A stretch of DNA of 64,000 nt, taken from contig NZ_CCYH01000027.1 in assembly GCF_000820765.1 (NCBI RefSeq), positions 112,210 to 176,209 of the forward strand. The letters are read 5' to 3'. The notes below the pieces were generated by a model that had not been told where the DNA came from, did no database searches, and was given only the letters and a program-made list of their open reading frames with translations. Source of the DNA: Candidatus Soleaferrea massiliensis AP7 (GTDB lineage: Bacteria > Bacillota > Clostridia > Oscillospirales > Ruminococcaceae). The position numbers and the translations under genes were made by a program. Below, piece by piece: positions 9,426-17,980 of this stretch; position 1 is the first letter of the stretch, and each line of letters starts with the position of its first letter.

Positions 9426-9466
9426 CAGGAGCTGATACCGTTTTCGGTATCAGCTCCTGCTTTAAT
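9426..9466 (+). terminator. Terminator after leuB
   Basis: Perfect 15-bp stem CAGGAGCTGATACCG (9426-9440) with a TTTT loop and its complement to 9459, followed by CTTTAATT. It lies 56 bases after the leuB stop. Confidence 0.85.
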
Positions 9467-9508
9467 TCCCCGGTCATATATTTCGATCATTCTTTTATTG
9501 CAGCTTTA

Positions 9509-9536
9509 GCAAGAAAAAACACCGGCTGAGCCGGTG
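9509..9536 (-). terminator. Minus-strand terminator downstream of the AraC gene
   Basis: CACCGGC-TGA-GCCGGTG hairpin (9520-9536), followed on the minus strand by TTTTTTCTT. It lies about 260 bases beyond the AraC stop. A weaker hairpin AAACCAC/GTGGTTT at 9713-9737 lies between. Confidence 0.7.
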
Positions 9537-9797
9537 AGAATAAAAAGCTTTAAGACAAGTAAAAGCCTAGCGAATAACTATAATCATTTTGCTCAGAGTG
9601 AAAAACTATTGGGACATAACCGCTTTAGCAAATACCGTGCGTTTGATGCAAACAACAGTTTTTCAGTGTCTTTGTGAGACGAACTGGTATGATGCCCTAC
9701 TGGGGCTCGTGCAAACCACCAGTTCAATTAGTGGTTTTGATTTATGCTTATCCTTCATTCCTATACGAGTAACTCCTGTTTTGCCGCGAGAGCGCAG

Positions 9798-10676
9798 CTA
9801 TTGCTTCCTGTGCATCCTGATATAATCCCGCGGAGATATGCCGAACTGCCTGCGGAATATCTCCGCATAATAGCTTGGCCCGGAAAAACCGCTGGCCATT
9901 GCGGCTTCCGTGACATTACAGCCCGGCTGTGTCAGCATGGATAAGCTTTGATCGATCCGATACCGCTGCAGATAGGTGATCAGCGTTTCCTTCATCTGGC
10001 GTTTAAAGAGGTGACAGCATGCGCTTTTGGATAGCCCTGCCGCCGCCGCAATTTCATCCAGTGTAATGTGGCGCATATAGTTCTCATGCAGAAAGGTGAG
10101 GATGGTCTTGATCAAGGCATGGCTGCGTTCCTGTTCAAGATCCTCGACAATGCTGCTTTGTATCTCCTGATACAGGTGTTTCCAAACCTCCAAAAGCAGT
10201 GCGGTGATGGACAGTTCGTAACATGCCGGCTGCTCCCGATATAAGGTCTCGATCTTCTGAAACAACACGTTGAACTGTTCATCTCTGAGCAGGACACCGG
10301 TCAATGACGGGAAGTGCAGGATTGGCTGGACATATCGCTCCTGCACTGCGCATCCCGCTTCGCCAAACAGGGAAGGATGCAGCGTGACCGCAAGATACTG
10401 ACAGTCAGTATTTGGCACGGCGCATCCCAGATGCAGCGCGTTCGCATTGATAAACAGACAGTCGCCCGCTTTCAGCGAAAACAACTGAGAGCCGGCCTGA
10501 TAGTGCATCCTTCCGTTCAGGATCAGCGTAAATTCTATCTGCGGGTGCCAGTGGCAGTTGAAGCGGCCGTTTTCATACTGCAGAATTTTCTCATAGCCGA
10601 TCCGAAACGGAAATTCATACGTTCCGTGGGATTTCAGTTCCCGTCCGTCCTGATTGATCTGGATGTTCCGTGTCAT
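9798..10676 (-). CDS. AraC-family regulator with cupin sensor domain
   Basis: Transcription factor of 292 residues. The N-terminal cupin (about 35-110, with CHWHPQIEFTLILNG and LKAGDCLFINANALH) probably binds a small molecule, typically a sugar. Two AraC helix-turn-helix motifs lie at about 195-285 (ITLDEIAAAAGLSKSACCHLFKR and the second ending FRRQFGISPRDYIRMHR). It starts at ATG after GGGGATGAG and is divergent from the HAD hydrolase gene, which may be its target. The ligand is unknown. Confidence 0.88.
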   Translation of the reverse strand: MTRNIQINQDGRELKSHGTYEFPFRIGYEKILQYENGRFNCHWHPQIEFTLILNGRMHYQAGSQLFSLKAGDCLFINANALHLGCAVPNTDCQYLAVTLHPSLFGEAGCAVQERYVQPILHFPSLTGVLLRDEQFNVLFQKIETLYREQPACYELSITALLLEVWKHLYQEIQSSIVEDLEQERSHALIKTILTFLHENYMRHITLDEIAAAAGLSKSACCHLFKRQMKETLITYLQRYRIDQSLSMLTQPGCNVTEAAMASGFSGPSYYAEIFRRQFGISPRDYIRMHRKQ

Positions 10677-10790
10677 CTTCTCATCCCCGCAAGATTGTTA
10701 TAAAATTAAGCAAAATACAGGTGGTTTTTGCTCCTATATTTTATTATACTGATAAAAACAAGAAATGCAATCAAACGGGGAGGAATCATC

Positions 10791-11474
10791 GTGAAGGAAA
10801 AAAAGGTCGGCGTAATTTTTGATTTCAACGGGACTTTGTTCGACGACGCATATCAACAGGAAAAAGCGTGGCGTACATTTGCACGGGAGGTATTTAACAG
10901 GGAGATCACACAAGAAGAGATGTTCCAGCATATACATGGCCGGAACAATCGGTTTATCATGGAATATCTGGCAGAAAAAAAGCTGGATGACGATCAGGTC
11001 GATCTGCTGGTTGAGCGCAAGGAGACCCGATACCGGTCTCTTTGCAGGGAGAATCCAGACAGCTTCTATTTAGCTGCCGGAGCCGTTCAGCTCCTGGATG
11101 AACTGAAAGTCCGGGGAATTCCCCGGACCATTGCGACGGCCTCCAGGAAATCCAATGTTGATTTCTATATTGAAAGCTTTGCATTGGAAACCTGGTTTCA
11201 ACCGGCGGATATCGTATATGACGACGGTTCCATCCCCGGCAAGCCCGAACCGGATTTTTATCTGCGCTCGGCTCAGAAAATCGGAATCGCGCCAAAGCAC
11301 TGTATCGTTGCGGAGGACGCTGTTTCCGGCATTCAGTCCGCCTGGCGCGCCGGCATCGGCAGGGTGGTTGCTGTGGCACCTGAGAATCGATGGGATACGC
11401 TGAGTGAAATGAAAGAAGTCTCGAACCTGATTGAGAATTTTTATGCTTTTGACCGCAGTTGGCTTGAAGAGTAA
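10791..11474 (+). CDS. HAD-superfamily hydrolase, beta-phosphoglucomutase-like
   Basis: Protein of 227 residues with a HAD core and an alpha-helical cap. Motif I reads DFNGTLFDD instead of DxDGT, so the second Asp, usually the general acid/base, is Asn. Motif II (IATASR), a Lys-containing motif III (GKPEPDFY) and motif IV (VAEDAVSG) are intact. GTG at 10791 is chosen because GGGGAGG lies just before it and the protein then begins KEKKVGVIFDF; an in-frame start at 10728 has no such site. Substrate unknown, perhaps a sugar phosphate. Adjacent to, and divergent from, the AraC gene. Confidence 0.82.
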   Translation: MKEKKVGVIFDFNGTLFDDAYQQEKAWRTFAREVFNREITQEEMFQHIHGRNNRFIMEYLAEKKLDDDQVDLLVERKETRYRSLCRENPDSFYLAAGAVQLLDELKVRGIPRTIATASRKSNVDFYIESFALETWFQPADIVYDDGSIPGKPEPDFYLRSAQKIGIAPKHCIVAEDAVSGIQSAWRAGIGRVVAVAPENRWDTLSEMKEVSNLIENFYAFDRSWLEE

Positions 11475-11590
11475 AGAATAAACTGGAACAGCCATCTCCC
11501 TGCATCTTTTTCCGTATTTAAGTATTTTTTTGTTCCTTCTTTCATATATCTGTGATAAGCATTCTACAGATGGGGAAGGACGTGACGTCG

Positions 11591-12433
11591 ATGTTTGCGG
11601 TTTTGAATCTTCAAAACGGCCAAAGAAGCGGATTGTTTGAATGGATGGGAAGACTGTTGTTTACGCAGTATCCGGATATCCGGTTGGTACGGTATGGCGA
11701 GAGCAAGATACATATCATCTCATATAAAGGCGGCGAAAAGCAAATCGACTGGGATTTCCTCAAGGAGGTCACCGGCCGGCTTGGATATAATCTGGTTATG
11801 CCGGATATCAAATGCCCGCATCCCAATATCCGCCGGTTCCAGCCGTATCAATTTCTGCGGCGCACTACCCGTAATGGTGTGGCTAAGATCATCGAGGACA
11901 TTGAACTGCCATTGTATAAAAAATCCATTGTACTGGTAGATGAATACGGACGTTATCTGGACTATACCCATACACTTATCAAGTACTGCGCTGTGGTTAA
12001 GGTCTATACGCAGAATGTACAGAAATATGAACGCTTCGCCAATGACATCATGAACCTGTATGGAGCGCCGGTTATCGTCAGTGATGAACCGGATATTCTT
12101 TCTTCACACAGTGTCATTGTGGCGCCGGACGGCATCCGGGAAGAATTGTGCAGCCGTATCCGAAACACCGTATTATCGGTGCATGAACTGCCGGCATCGG
12201 CCAATGTTCGCCAGGTATATGATTTTGAATGCGAGACCGATGAAGAGATCGAAGCTTTACGGCTCAAAGGCATCAGCAACAGCGATATTTTGGGTGCGCT
12301 CTATGAATTGAACTGCATCCGTGGTTTGGGTGAATTGGTTCCACAATATTGCAGATTTAATGGGGAACAGGTCGCACTGTCAGAGGTGTCAAAATATATC
12401 ACCGGGGAATTAAAGGATGAAATCCTGATCTGA
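11591..12433 (+). CDS. Conserved-looking protein of unknown function, Rossmann-like centre
   Basis: I do not recognise this 280-residue protein. Residues about 110-190 look like a nucleotide-binding-type alternation: strand (KSIVLVDEY), helix, strand (AVVKVYTQN), helix, strand (APVIVSDEPDIL), strand (SVIVAPDG). The N-terminal 100 residues are mixed alpha/beta without a signal peptide or membrane helix. The C-terminal part (about 205-280) is acidic and helical and carries FECETDEEIEALRLKGISN. ATG 11591 follows GGGGAAGGA at good spacing; GTG 11552 and ATG 11570 are alternatives. It ends just before a bidirectional terminator shared with the convergent recombinase gene. Cytoplasmic by inference. 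Confidence 0.75.
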   Translation: MFAVLNLQNGQRSGLFEWMGRLLFTQYPDIRLVRYGESKIHIISYKGGEKQIDWDFLKEVTGRLGYNLVMPDIKCPHPNIRRFQPYQFLRRTTRNGVAKIIEDIELPLYKKSIVLVDEYGRYLDYTHTLIKYCAVVKVYTQNVQKYERFANDIMNLYGAPVIVSDEPDILSSHSVIVAPDGIREELCSRIRNTVLSVHELPASANVRQVYDFECETDEEIEALRLKGISNSDILGALYELNCIRGLGELVPQYCRFNGEQVALSEVSKYITGELKDEILI

Positions 12434-12435
12434 TC

Positions 12436-12479
12436 ACGCAATAAAGCCACAACCTTAGATGGTTGTGGCTTTATTGCGT
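12436..12479. terminator. Bidirectional terminator with 19-bp stem
   Basis: Perfect inverted repeat ACGCAATAAAGCCACAACC (12436-12454) with a TTAGAT loop and its complement to 12479. It lies between two convergent genes, the unknown protein (plus) and the recombinase (minus). Confidence 0.85.
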
Positions 12480-12536
12480 ACTATGAAACATGATCTAAGC
12501 AGTCTTAAAAATCAAAAGAAAAAAGTATAGAAAATC

Positions 12537-13517
12537 TTAAGGTTCCCTTTTTTTAATATTTGAAAGGGGAGATTTTGCGCTTGCCTGTTCCAACTGTTTA
12601 TTGGAAACATGCGTATAGATCTCTGTCGTTGAAATTCTTTCATGTCCCAAAAAATCCTTTAATGTACGAATATCCACTTCACCGTACTGGTACATCAGAG
12701 TAGCGCAGGTATGACGAAGCTTATGTGTGGAGAATCCCATATGATCCAAGCCGATCGCTTTCAAACAATTTTCGACAATTTCCTGAACACGCCGCCGGCT
12801 GATGCGCGTACCGCCGCGCGTGATAAACATTGCATATCGATCTTTGACGTTCTTCTGCTTGTACCGCAGTTTCAAATGCCGATCCAGTGCATCCAGCGCA
12901 GCGTTGTTCAAATAGATGATACGCTCCTTGTTGCCTTTGCCGAGCACCTTGATGGTATTGTCCTTGATATCGCCGAGATTGAGGCCAACAAGTTCAGAAA
13001 GCCGCATGCCGCAGTTTAAAAATAGTGTGATGATGCAGTAATCACGTTCTTTGTTTGATCCGTCAATTTTGTTGAGCATTTCCAGGCATTGCTCCAAACT
13101 CAAATATTTTGGGAGAGCCTTCTTCGTGGATGGAACCTCCAGTTCCTGTATTGGATTATAGGTCAGCAAACCGGATTTCTTTGTAAGGTATTTGAAGAAA
13201 GATTTTAATACGGAAATTTTCCTGCTGCGTGTAACCGGCGAGTTCTGCCGCTCAGACTGCAGATAATCCAGATACTGATAAACATCCATCAGCGTGACGG
13301 ATCGGATCAATTCGATATCGACATCTGAAATCTTGATTTCTTCAAAAGAGGTATCCGTGGAGACTAGATTTTTCTGTTGCTTGATAAACCGAAAAAATGT
13401 GCGCAGATCGATGTAATATCCATCCACTGTATTTTCGCTGCGCCCTTGAATGGTTTTCATATAAAACAAATATTCTTTAATAATATCCGGGCATTCATCC
13501 ATAAATTTTGCGTCCAA
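12537..13517 (-). CDS. Tyrosine recombinase of the XerC/XerD type
   Basis: Site-specific recombinase of 326 residues with a SAM-like core-binding domain (about 10-112) and a catalytic domain. The full set of active-site residues is present: Arg172 (CGMRLSEL), Lys194 (GKGNKER), His265 and Arg268 (HKLRH), His292 (LGHERIS) and Tyr301. It probably starts at TTG 13517 with GAGGA 8 bases upstream; a much stronger AAGGAGGTG lies 23 bases upstream but serves no open frame. A strong promoter and a 30-bp palindrome sit in its leader. It has no neighbouring mobile genes, so it is either the chromosomal dimer-resolution enzyme or a remnant integrase. Confidence 0.9.
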   Translation of the reverse strand: MDAKFMDECPDIIKEYLFYMKTIQGRSENTVDGYYIDLRTFFRFIKQQKNLVSTDTSFEEIKISDVDIELIRSVTLMDVYQYLDYLQSERQNSPVTRSRKISVLKSFFKYLTKKSGLLTYNPIQELEVPSTKKALPKYLSLEQCLEMLNKIDGSNKERDYCIITLFLNCGMRLSELVGLNLGDIKDNTIKVLGKGNKERIIYLNNAALDALDRHLKLRYKQKNVKDRYAMFITRGGTRISRRRVQEIVENCLKAIGLDHMGFSTHKLRHTCATLMYQYGEVDIRTLKDFLGHERISTTEIYTHVSNKQLEQASAKSPLSNIKKREP

Positions 13518-13581
13518 ACTAAAATCCTCGTTTTATTTTAATTCACCTCCTTGGGATGCAATTTCTTTCTATCCCACTACG

Positions 13582-13611
13582 AACCGCACTAAATACTTAT
13601 TTAGTGCGGTT
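13582..13611. promoter_or_regulatory. 30-bp palindrome in the leader of the recombinase gene
   Basis: AACCGCACTAAATA (13582-13595), CT, TATTTAGTGCGGTT (13598-13611): 14 bp of perfect symmetry. It lies about 10-40 bases after the predicted transcription start of the recombinase gene. No T-tract follows, so it is not a terminator. It may be an operator, an RNA hairpin or a recombinase binding site. Confidence 0.6.
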
Positions 13612-13627
13612 TGGGAGGAGTGTTTTA

Positions 13628-13656
13628 AGTATATCACCAAAATACTGCAAAGTCAA
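13628..13656 (-). promoter_or_regulatory. Sigma-A promoter of the recombinase gene
   Basis: On the minus strand TTGACT (13651-13656), a 17-base spacer and TATACT (13628-13633). The start would be near 13621, giving a leader of about 100 bases that contains the palindrome. Confidence 0.8.
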
Positions 13657-13660
13657 TATA

Positions 13661-13694
13661 AAAAGCGGGTACTGCCTTGAAAATGGCAGTACCC
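13661..13694 (-). terminator. Terminator of the MATE-MarR operon
   Basis: Minus strand hairpin GGGTACTGCC/GGCAGTACCC (13667-13694) followed by GCTTTTTATA. It lies 57 bases beyond the MarR stop and almost touches the recombinase promoter, insulating the two units. Confidence 0.8.
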
Positions 13695-13751
13695 TATGTG
13701 CAGCAAAATGATACGAACTAACTCCTTGATTTCATACAACTCTTGCAAATA

Positions 13752-14198
13752 TCAGACAATCTGGATATGCTCTTTAAAAGCCTCTTCATATCTACTTATC
13801 GAATCAACGATGGTCTGCCGTTGCTCCTGCGACAGCTGTTCCCATGCAGCTTCTTCGGCTTTCGCCATGCGATCCATGATTTTTTCGGCATATTCCAATC
13901 CGGATGGACTCAGGCGAATCGCTTTGTTGCGGCGATCCGACTCGATTTCCACCAGTTCGACATATCCTTGCTTCCAAAACGATTTTATCACAACATTTAC
14001 AGTCTGCTTTGGCAGATGGGTGTCCTCACAGATGCGTTTTTGTGTACAGCCATCCGGCTTCAGATAAATCATCTCTAAAATGGTCATACCTAAAAAGGTC
14101 AGGCCTACGGATTTTGCATACTGTTCATACAGCTTATCAATAGCGCGGCAGTTTTCATTGAACAATGCAATCTGCTCTTTAGCAGTAAGATCCTGCAC
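13752..14198 (-). CDS. MarR-family regulator, second gene of the MATE operon
   Basis: Protein of 148 residues with a winged helix-turn-helix (about 50-110: CTQKRICEDTHLPKQTVNVVIKSFWKQGYV, then the wing around ESDRRNKAIRLS). The GTG start follows AAGGGAAG. It lies 22 bases downstream of the MATE exporter gene on the same strand, a classic exporter-regulator pair in which the regulator represses its own operon until a toxic ligand arrives. The inducer is unknown. A candidate operator lies upstream of the exporter gene. Confidence 0.88.
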   Translation of the reverse strand: MQDLTAKEQIALFNENCRAIDKLYEQYAKSVGLTFLGMTILEMIYLKPDGCTQKRICEDTHLPKQTVNVVIKSFWKQGYVELVEIESDRRNKAIRLSPSGLEYAEKIMDRMAKAEEAAWEQLSQEQRQTIVDSISRYEEAFKEHIQIV

Positions 14199-14220
14199 GA
14201 TGTTTCGCTTCCCTTCTATA

Positions 14221-15552
14221 TCACGCGTATTTGTAAATGGGTTTCATCTTCTTGAAATAGTAAATAGTCATGAAGATTGCCAGAATCTCTGCAAGCGGTA
14301 TGGCAATCCAGACGCCGGTCACACCGAAGATAAATGGCAGGGTCAGCGTTGTGATAAGTACAAAGACCAGTGTGCGGAAGAAGGAAAGAATTCCCGAAAC
14401 TCTGCCGTTGTTGAGCGCTGTGAACATCGATGAGGAAAATCCATTGAAACCCATGAAGAGGAATCCAATACAGGTGATGCGAAAGCCATGTACAGCCATT
14501 TCGTAGACTTCGGTACCTGCATTTGTAAAGATTCCGACCAGCGGCTTTGTAAAAACAAGACCAGCGGCCAAACTGATGACGGAGACTGCAAAAATGATGG
14601 ACAGGCTGATAGAATAAATCTTCTTGAGCCGATCGGTATCCTGTTTACCGTAATTGAAGCTGATGATCGGCGCAATTCCCGAGGAATAGCCCATATAAAT
14701 CGAAGTCAGGATACCCTGCGCAATCAATATAATGCTGATTGCTGCGACGCCGTTTGAGCCTGCCAGCCTGATTAAGATGTTGTTGATCACCAGCATCGTC
14801 ACACTGGATGCAAGCATGGAGATCATTTCAGACACACCGTTGGTACAGGATTTGATAATAACCGGTACATCAAGCTTGGGTTTTACAAAGTATAGCCCGC
14901 GCTTCCGGCTGCAGGCGAAATAAACGATACCGACCAGAGCAGGGATGGAATAACCTATGCCGGTTGCAAGCGCCGCACCGGTGACGCCCATATCAAATAC
15001 CGCAATCAGCAGATAGTCCAGGCCGATATTTGCAATGCCGCCCAATACGGATGAAAGCATTCCTAAATTTGGTCTGCCCTCCGTGATAAAGAACTGCTGA
15101 AACAGTATTCCAAGGAGTGCGAATGGAATCAGAATAAAGAGGGGCTGGGTATACTCGTAACACAGCGTATAGATGTCGCTGTTTGCACCGAGCAGCCGCA
15201 GCAGCGGCTCAATGAAGACGCTGCCAAGCACGGTAATCACTGCGCTGACAACAAAGGCAGCCACGACCAGCAGCGTGAGATTCTGCCGTGCTTCATTCGT
15301 TTTGCCCTCTCCCATCTTCTTCGCAACCAGCGCGTTGCCACCGGTGCCCAGCATAAAACCGATCGCAAGGATCGTCATGATCAGCGGTATCACAATATTG
15401 ACTGCAGACAAGGCATCCGTCCCCACCAGCCGAGAGACAAAGATGCCGTCAACCGAGGAATAAATACCCATAAACACCATGGATATCACCGTTGGCAGTG
15501 AAAATTTGATCAGCATGCCTGGAGAAATGCTTCTGTCTAAAGATTTGTCCAT
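14221..15552 (-). CDS. MATE-family multidrug exporter
   Basis: Integral membrane antiporter of 443 residues with about 12 predicted membrane helices in two MatE halves (for example FSLPTVISMVFMGIYSSVDGIFVSRLVG at the start of half one and a repeated pattern from about residue 230). Such proteins export drugs, dyes or metabolites using sodium or proton gradients. ATG 15552 is preferred over 15582 because AAGGGAGG lies directly upstream of it. It is transcribed with the following MarR gene. Confidence 0.92.
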   Translation of the reverse strand: MDKSLDRSISPGMLIKFSLPTVISMVFMGIYSSVDGIFVSRLVGTDALSAVNIVIPLIMTILAIGFMLGTGGNALVAKKMGEGKTNEARQNLTLLVVAAFVVSAVITVLGSVFIEPLLRLLGANSDIYTLCYEYTQPLFILIPFALLGILFQQFFITEGRPNLGMLSSVLGGIANIGLDYLLIAVFDMGVTGAALATGIGYSIPALVGIVYFACSRKRGLYFVKPKLDVPVIIKSCTNGVSEMISMLASSVTMLVINNILIRLAGSNGVAAISIILIAQGILTSIYMGYSSGIAPIISFNYGKQDTDRLKKIYSISLSIIFAVSVISLAAGLVFTKPLVGIFTNAGTEVYEMAVHGFRITCIGFLFMGFNGFSSSMFTALNNGRVSGILSFFRTLVFVLITTLTLPFIFGVTGVWIAIPLAEILAIFMTIYYFKKMKPIYKYA

Positions 15553-15586
15553 GTAAACCTCCCTTATATATGATAGCAACAATCAA

Positions 15587-15623
15587 ATAGTCTGTAATTA
15601 TTACTATCATCAATACGGACTAT
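15587..15623. promoter_or_regulatory. Wide inverted repeat upstream of the MATE gene, candidate MarR operator
   Basis: ATAGTCTGTA (15587-15596) and TACGGACTAT (15614-15623) are inverted copies matching at 9 of 10 positions with 17 bases between. They lie 35-71 bases upstream of the MATE start. MarR-type repressors usually bind such symmetric AT-rich sites, but the wide spacing could also mean two separate half-sites or dimers. Confidence 0.45.
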
Positions 15624-15664
15624 AATAAAGCATATCCCCCGCAATGTCAATAAACAATGTATGA

Positions 15665-15696
15665 ACAAAACAACCGGGCTGTGTTCAGCCCGGTTG
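15665..15696 (-). terminator. Second terminator between glmS and the MATE gene
   Basis: CAACCGGGCTG (15671-15681), TGTT loop, CAGCCCGGTTG (15686-15696); on the minus strand it is followed by TTTTGTT. It stops readthrough that escapes the glmS terminator. The 244 bases between the two terminators (15697-15940) show no gene. Confidence 0.7.
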
Positions 15697-15940
15697 TTGA
15701 TTGTTTGGGAGAATTTGATTTCTAAACAGTCCCCTTGTGATTCATTGCATTCTCATATTGGCAGTAGATTTCTGCACCACTTCTATATGAATCATACAAC
15801 ATGAAGTGATTTCTGTCTTGACCCCATCTGAAAAATATAAATGCAAGAATATAAATGGTGTTTTTTACAGTGTAAAACCTGCAGATTGTCACACCACTCT
15901 ACTCCATGCCGACCGCGCATTTCCATTGGCATAGATGGTA

Positions 15941-15997
15941 AATAAATATCAAAAAGTCGGTCTGTTTTAAAAACAGACCGACTTTTTGATATTTATT
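15941..15997 (-). terminator. glmS terminator with 27-bp perfect stem
   Basis: Two 27-base arms (15941-15967 and 15971-15997) are perfectly complementary around a 3-base loop. The core TCGGTCTG/CAGACCGA is flanked by A and T runs on both sides. The stop codon of glmS (15993-15995) lies inside the stem. Confidence 0.9.
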
Positions 15998-17813
15998 CCA
16001 CCGTTACGGACTTTGCCAGATTCCTAGGTTTATCCACATCGCAGCCACGCAGAACGGATGTATAGTACGCAAATAACTGCAAGGGGATGATGGTCAGCAG
16101 CGGCATGAAGATGTCGCTGACGCTTGGCAGTTCGATGACGTATTCGGCCAAATCGTGCGCTTCAGGCGCATTCTGATGACACACCAGCAGAACCTTTGCC
16201 CCTCTCGCCTTGACCTCCTTGATGTTGCCGATCATCTTTTCATACAGCTTGCGCTGTGTAGAAACCGCAATGACCGGGGTGTTGTCGGTGATCAGTGAAA
16301 TGGTTCCATGCTTGAGTTCACCAGCCGCATACGCTTCGCTGTGAATATACGAGATTTCTTTGAGTTTTAAAGAACCTTCCATCGAAAGCGCGTAGTCCAT
16401 GCCCCTGCCAATAAAGAACAGGTCTTCGGCATTCTGGAACTGAGAAGCATAGTACTGACAATTCTCGGCATTCTTAAGTACGCTTTCCGCCAATGCTGGG
16501 ATACCCTGCAGTTCCTTAATATAGGTGCGGACTTCCTCCTCGCTGAGCGTTCCTTTAGCCAGCGCCATGCTCAGTGCGAGCAGATACATAACTGAGATCT
16601 GGACATAGTAGGCCTTGGTACTCGCCACAGCGATTTCCGGGCCTGCCCAGGTATAGATGACGCTGTCGGCTTCTCTGGCAATTGAGGAACCCACGACATT
16701 GACGATGGCTACGGTCTTGTTGCCGGCCTGTTTAGCCAGGCGCAGCGCCGCAAGCGTGTCGGCGGTTTCTCCGGACTGGGAGATGATGACCACCAGATCG
16801 TTCTTGCCCAGAATCGGATTCCGGTAACGGAACTCCGACGCGATGTCGACATCGACCGGAACGCGTACAAGTTTTTCGATCGTTGTTTTACCGACCAGGC
16901 CTGCGTGCATTGCCGTGCCGCAGGCGACAATGTGAATCTTTTCCACGTCCTTGAGCATTTCCGGGGCAAGCTGCGCGGAGCTTAAATCCGGCAGGCCGTC
17001 GGTGATGCGCGGGGAAACAGTATTGGAGAACGCAGTCGGCTGTTCGTGAATTTCCTTGAGCATAAAGTGCGGATAACCGCCTTTTTCTGCGGCTTCGATA
17101 TCCCAGTTCGCCACCATCAACTCTTTTTCAATCGGCTCGCCGTCCAGATCAAACAGCTCCACCTTTTCTTTGGTTAGCAGCGCGATTTCATTCTCTTCGA
17201 GCAGATAGTATTGACGGGTATATTTGAGGATTGCCGGGATATCCGACGCGATGAAGTTCTCGCCTTCACCCACACCGACGATCAGCGGACTGTCCTTGCG
17301 CACCGCATAAATGCGTTCCGGAAAATCGCGGAAGATCACGCCGAGCGCATAGGAGCCGCGCACCTTGGTGACAACCTTCTGAATCGCCTCAAACGGGTCG
17401 CCGTGATAATAATAGTCGAGCAGCTTGGCAACCGTTTCGGTGTCGGTTTCCGACTCGAACTGATATCCCTTTTCAATCAGCTTGTTTTTCAGTTGCAGAT
17501 AGTTCTCAATGATGCCGTTGTGCACGATACAGACGTTCGCATTGCCGTGCGGGTGGGAGTTTACATCGCTCGGCTCGCCATGCGTCGCCCAGCGGGTATG
17601 GCCGATGCCGCAGTGCCCCTTCGGCGCTCCTTCATCCTTCATCTTTTTGACCAGATCGGCCAGACGGCCTTTGGTCTTCATCATGTTGATGCGGTCTCCC
17701 TCCATCACGGCAACGCCGGCGGAGTCATAACCGCGGTATTCCAGTTTGGACAATCCGTCAATCAGCACGGAGGTTGAATCTTTACTGCCGATGTAACCCA
17801 CTATTCCACACAT
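15993..17813 (-). CDS. glmS: Glutamine-fructose-6-phosphate aminotransferase
   Basis: Makes glucosamine-6-phosphate for peptidoglycan. It has 606 residues: an N-terminal glutaminase with nucleophile Cys2 (MCGIVGYIG), then two SIS isomerase domains (about 285-420 and 455-600, with VACGTAMHAGLVGK, SQSGETADT and the terminal KSVTVE). ATG 17813 is forced because Cys2 must become the N-terminal residue; the open frame continues upstream to 17837. The 167 bases upstream do not show the conserved core of the glmS ribozyme, so regulation must differ from Bacillus. Confidence 0.96.
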   Translation of the reverse strand: MCGIVGYIGSKDSTSVLIDGLSKLEYRGYDSAGVAVMEGDRINMMKTKGRLADLVKKMKDEGAPKGHCGIGHTRWATHGEPSDVNSHPHGNANVCIVHNGIIENYLQLKNKLIEKGYQFESETDTETVAKLLDYYYHGDPFEAIQKVVTKVRGSYALGVIFRDFPERIYAVRKDSPLIVGVGEGENFIASDIPAILKYTRQYYLLEENEIALLTKEKVELFDLDGEPIEKELMVANWDIEAAEKGGYPHFMLKEIHEQPTAFSNTVSPRITDGLPDLSSAQLAPEMLKDVEKIHIVACGTAMHAGLVGKTTIEKLVRVPVDVDIASEFRYRNPILGKNDLVVIISQSGETADTLAALRLAKQAGNKTVAIVNVVGSSIAREADSVIYTWAGPEIAVASTKAYYVQISVMYLLALSMALAKGTLSEEEVRTYIKELQGIPALAESVLKNAENCQYYASQFQNAEDLFFIGRGMDYALSMEGSLKLKEISYIHSEAYAAGELKHGTISLITDNTPVIAVSTQRKLYEKMIGNIKEVKARGAKVLLVCHQNAPEAHDLAEYVIELPSVSDIFMPLLTIIPLQLFAYYTSVLRGCDVDKPRNLAKSVTVE

Positions 17814-17980
17814 ATTCACAATTCCTTTCCGTATCAAATATTAGAATGCTTACATCCTTGCATTCCGTTCTATATTCATAGGGATCAAGCTCCCGTTGTT
17901 GTTTTCCAATTCATTTGTTTTATAGATAACTGCTATTTTACAAAAGATCGTCATCGCCCCGCGGACGATAGGCTTTGATG

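Noticed and set aside
9589..9825. A 78-residue plus-strand frame between leuB and the AraC gene
   Set aside because: It overlaps the end of the AraC gene on the other strand and has no ribosome binding site.
17814..17980. Possible glmS ribozyme upstream of glmS
   Set aside because: The region is too short and AT-rich and I do not see the conserved ribozyme core; only a small GAATGC/GCATTC hairpin is present.
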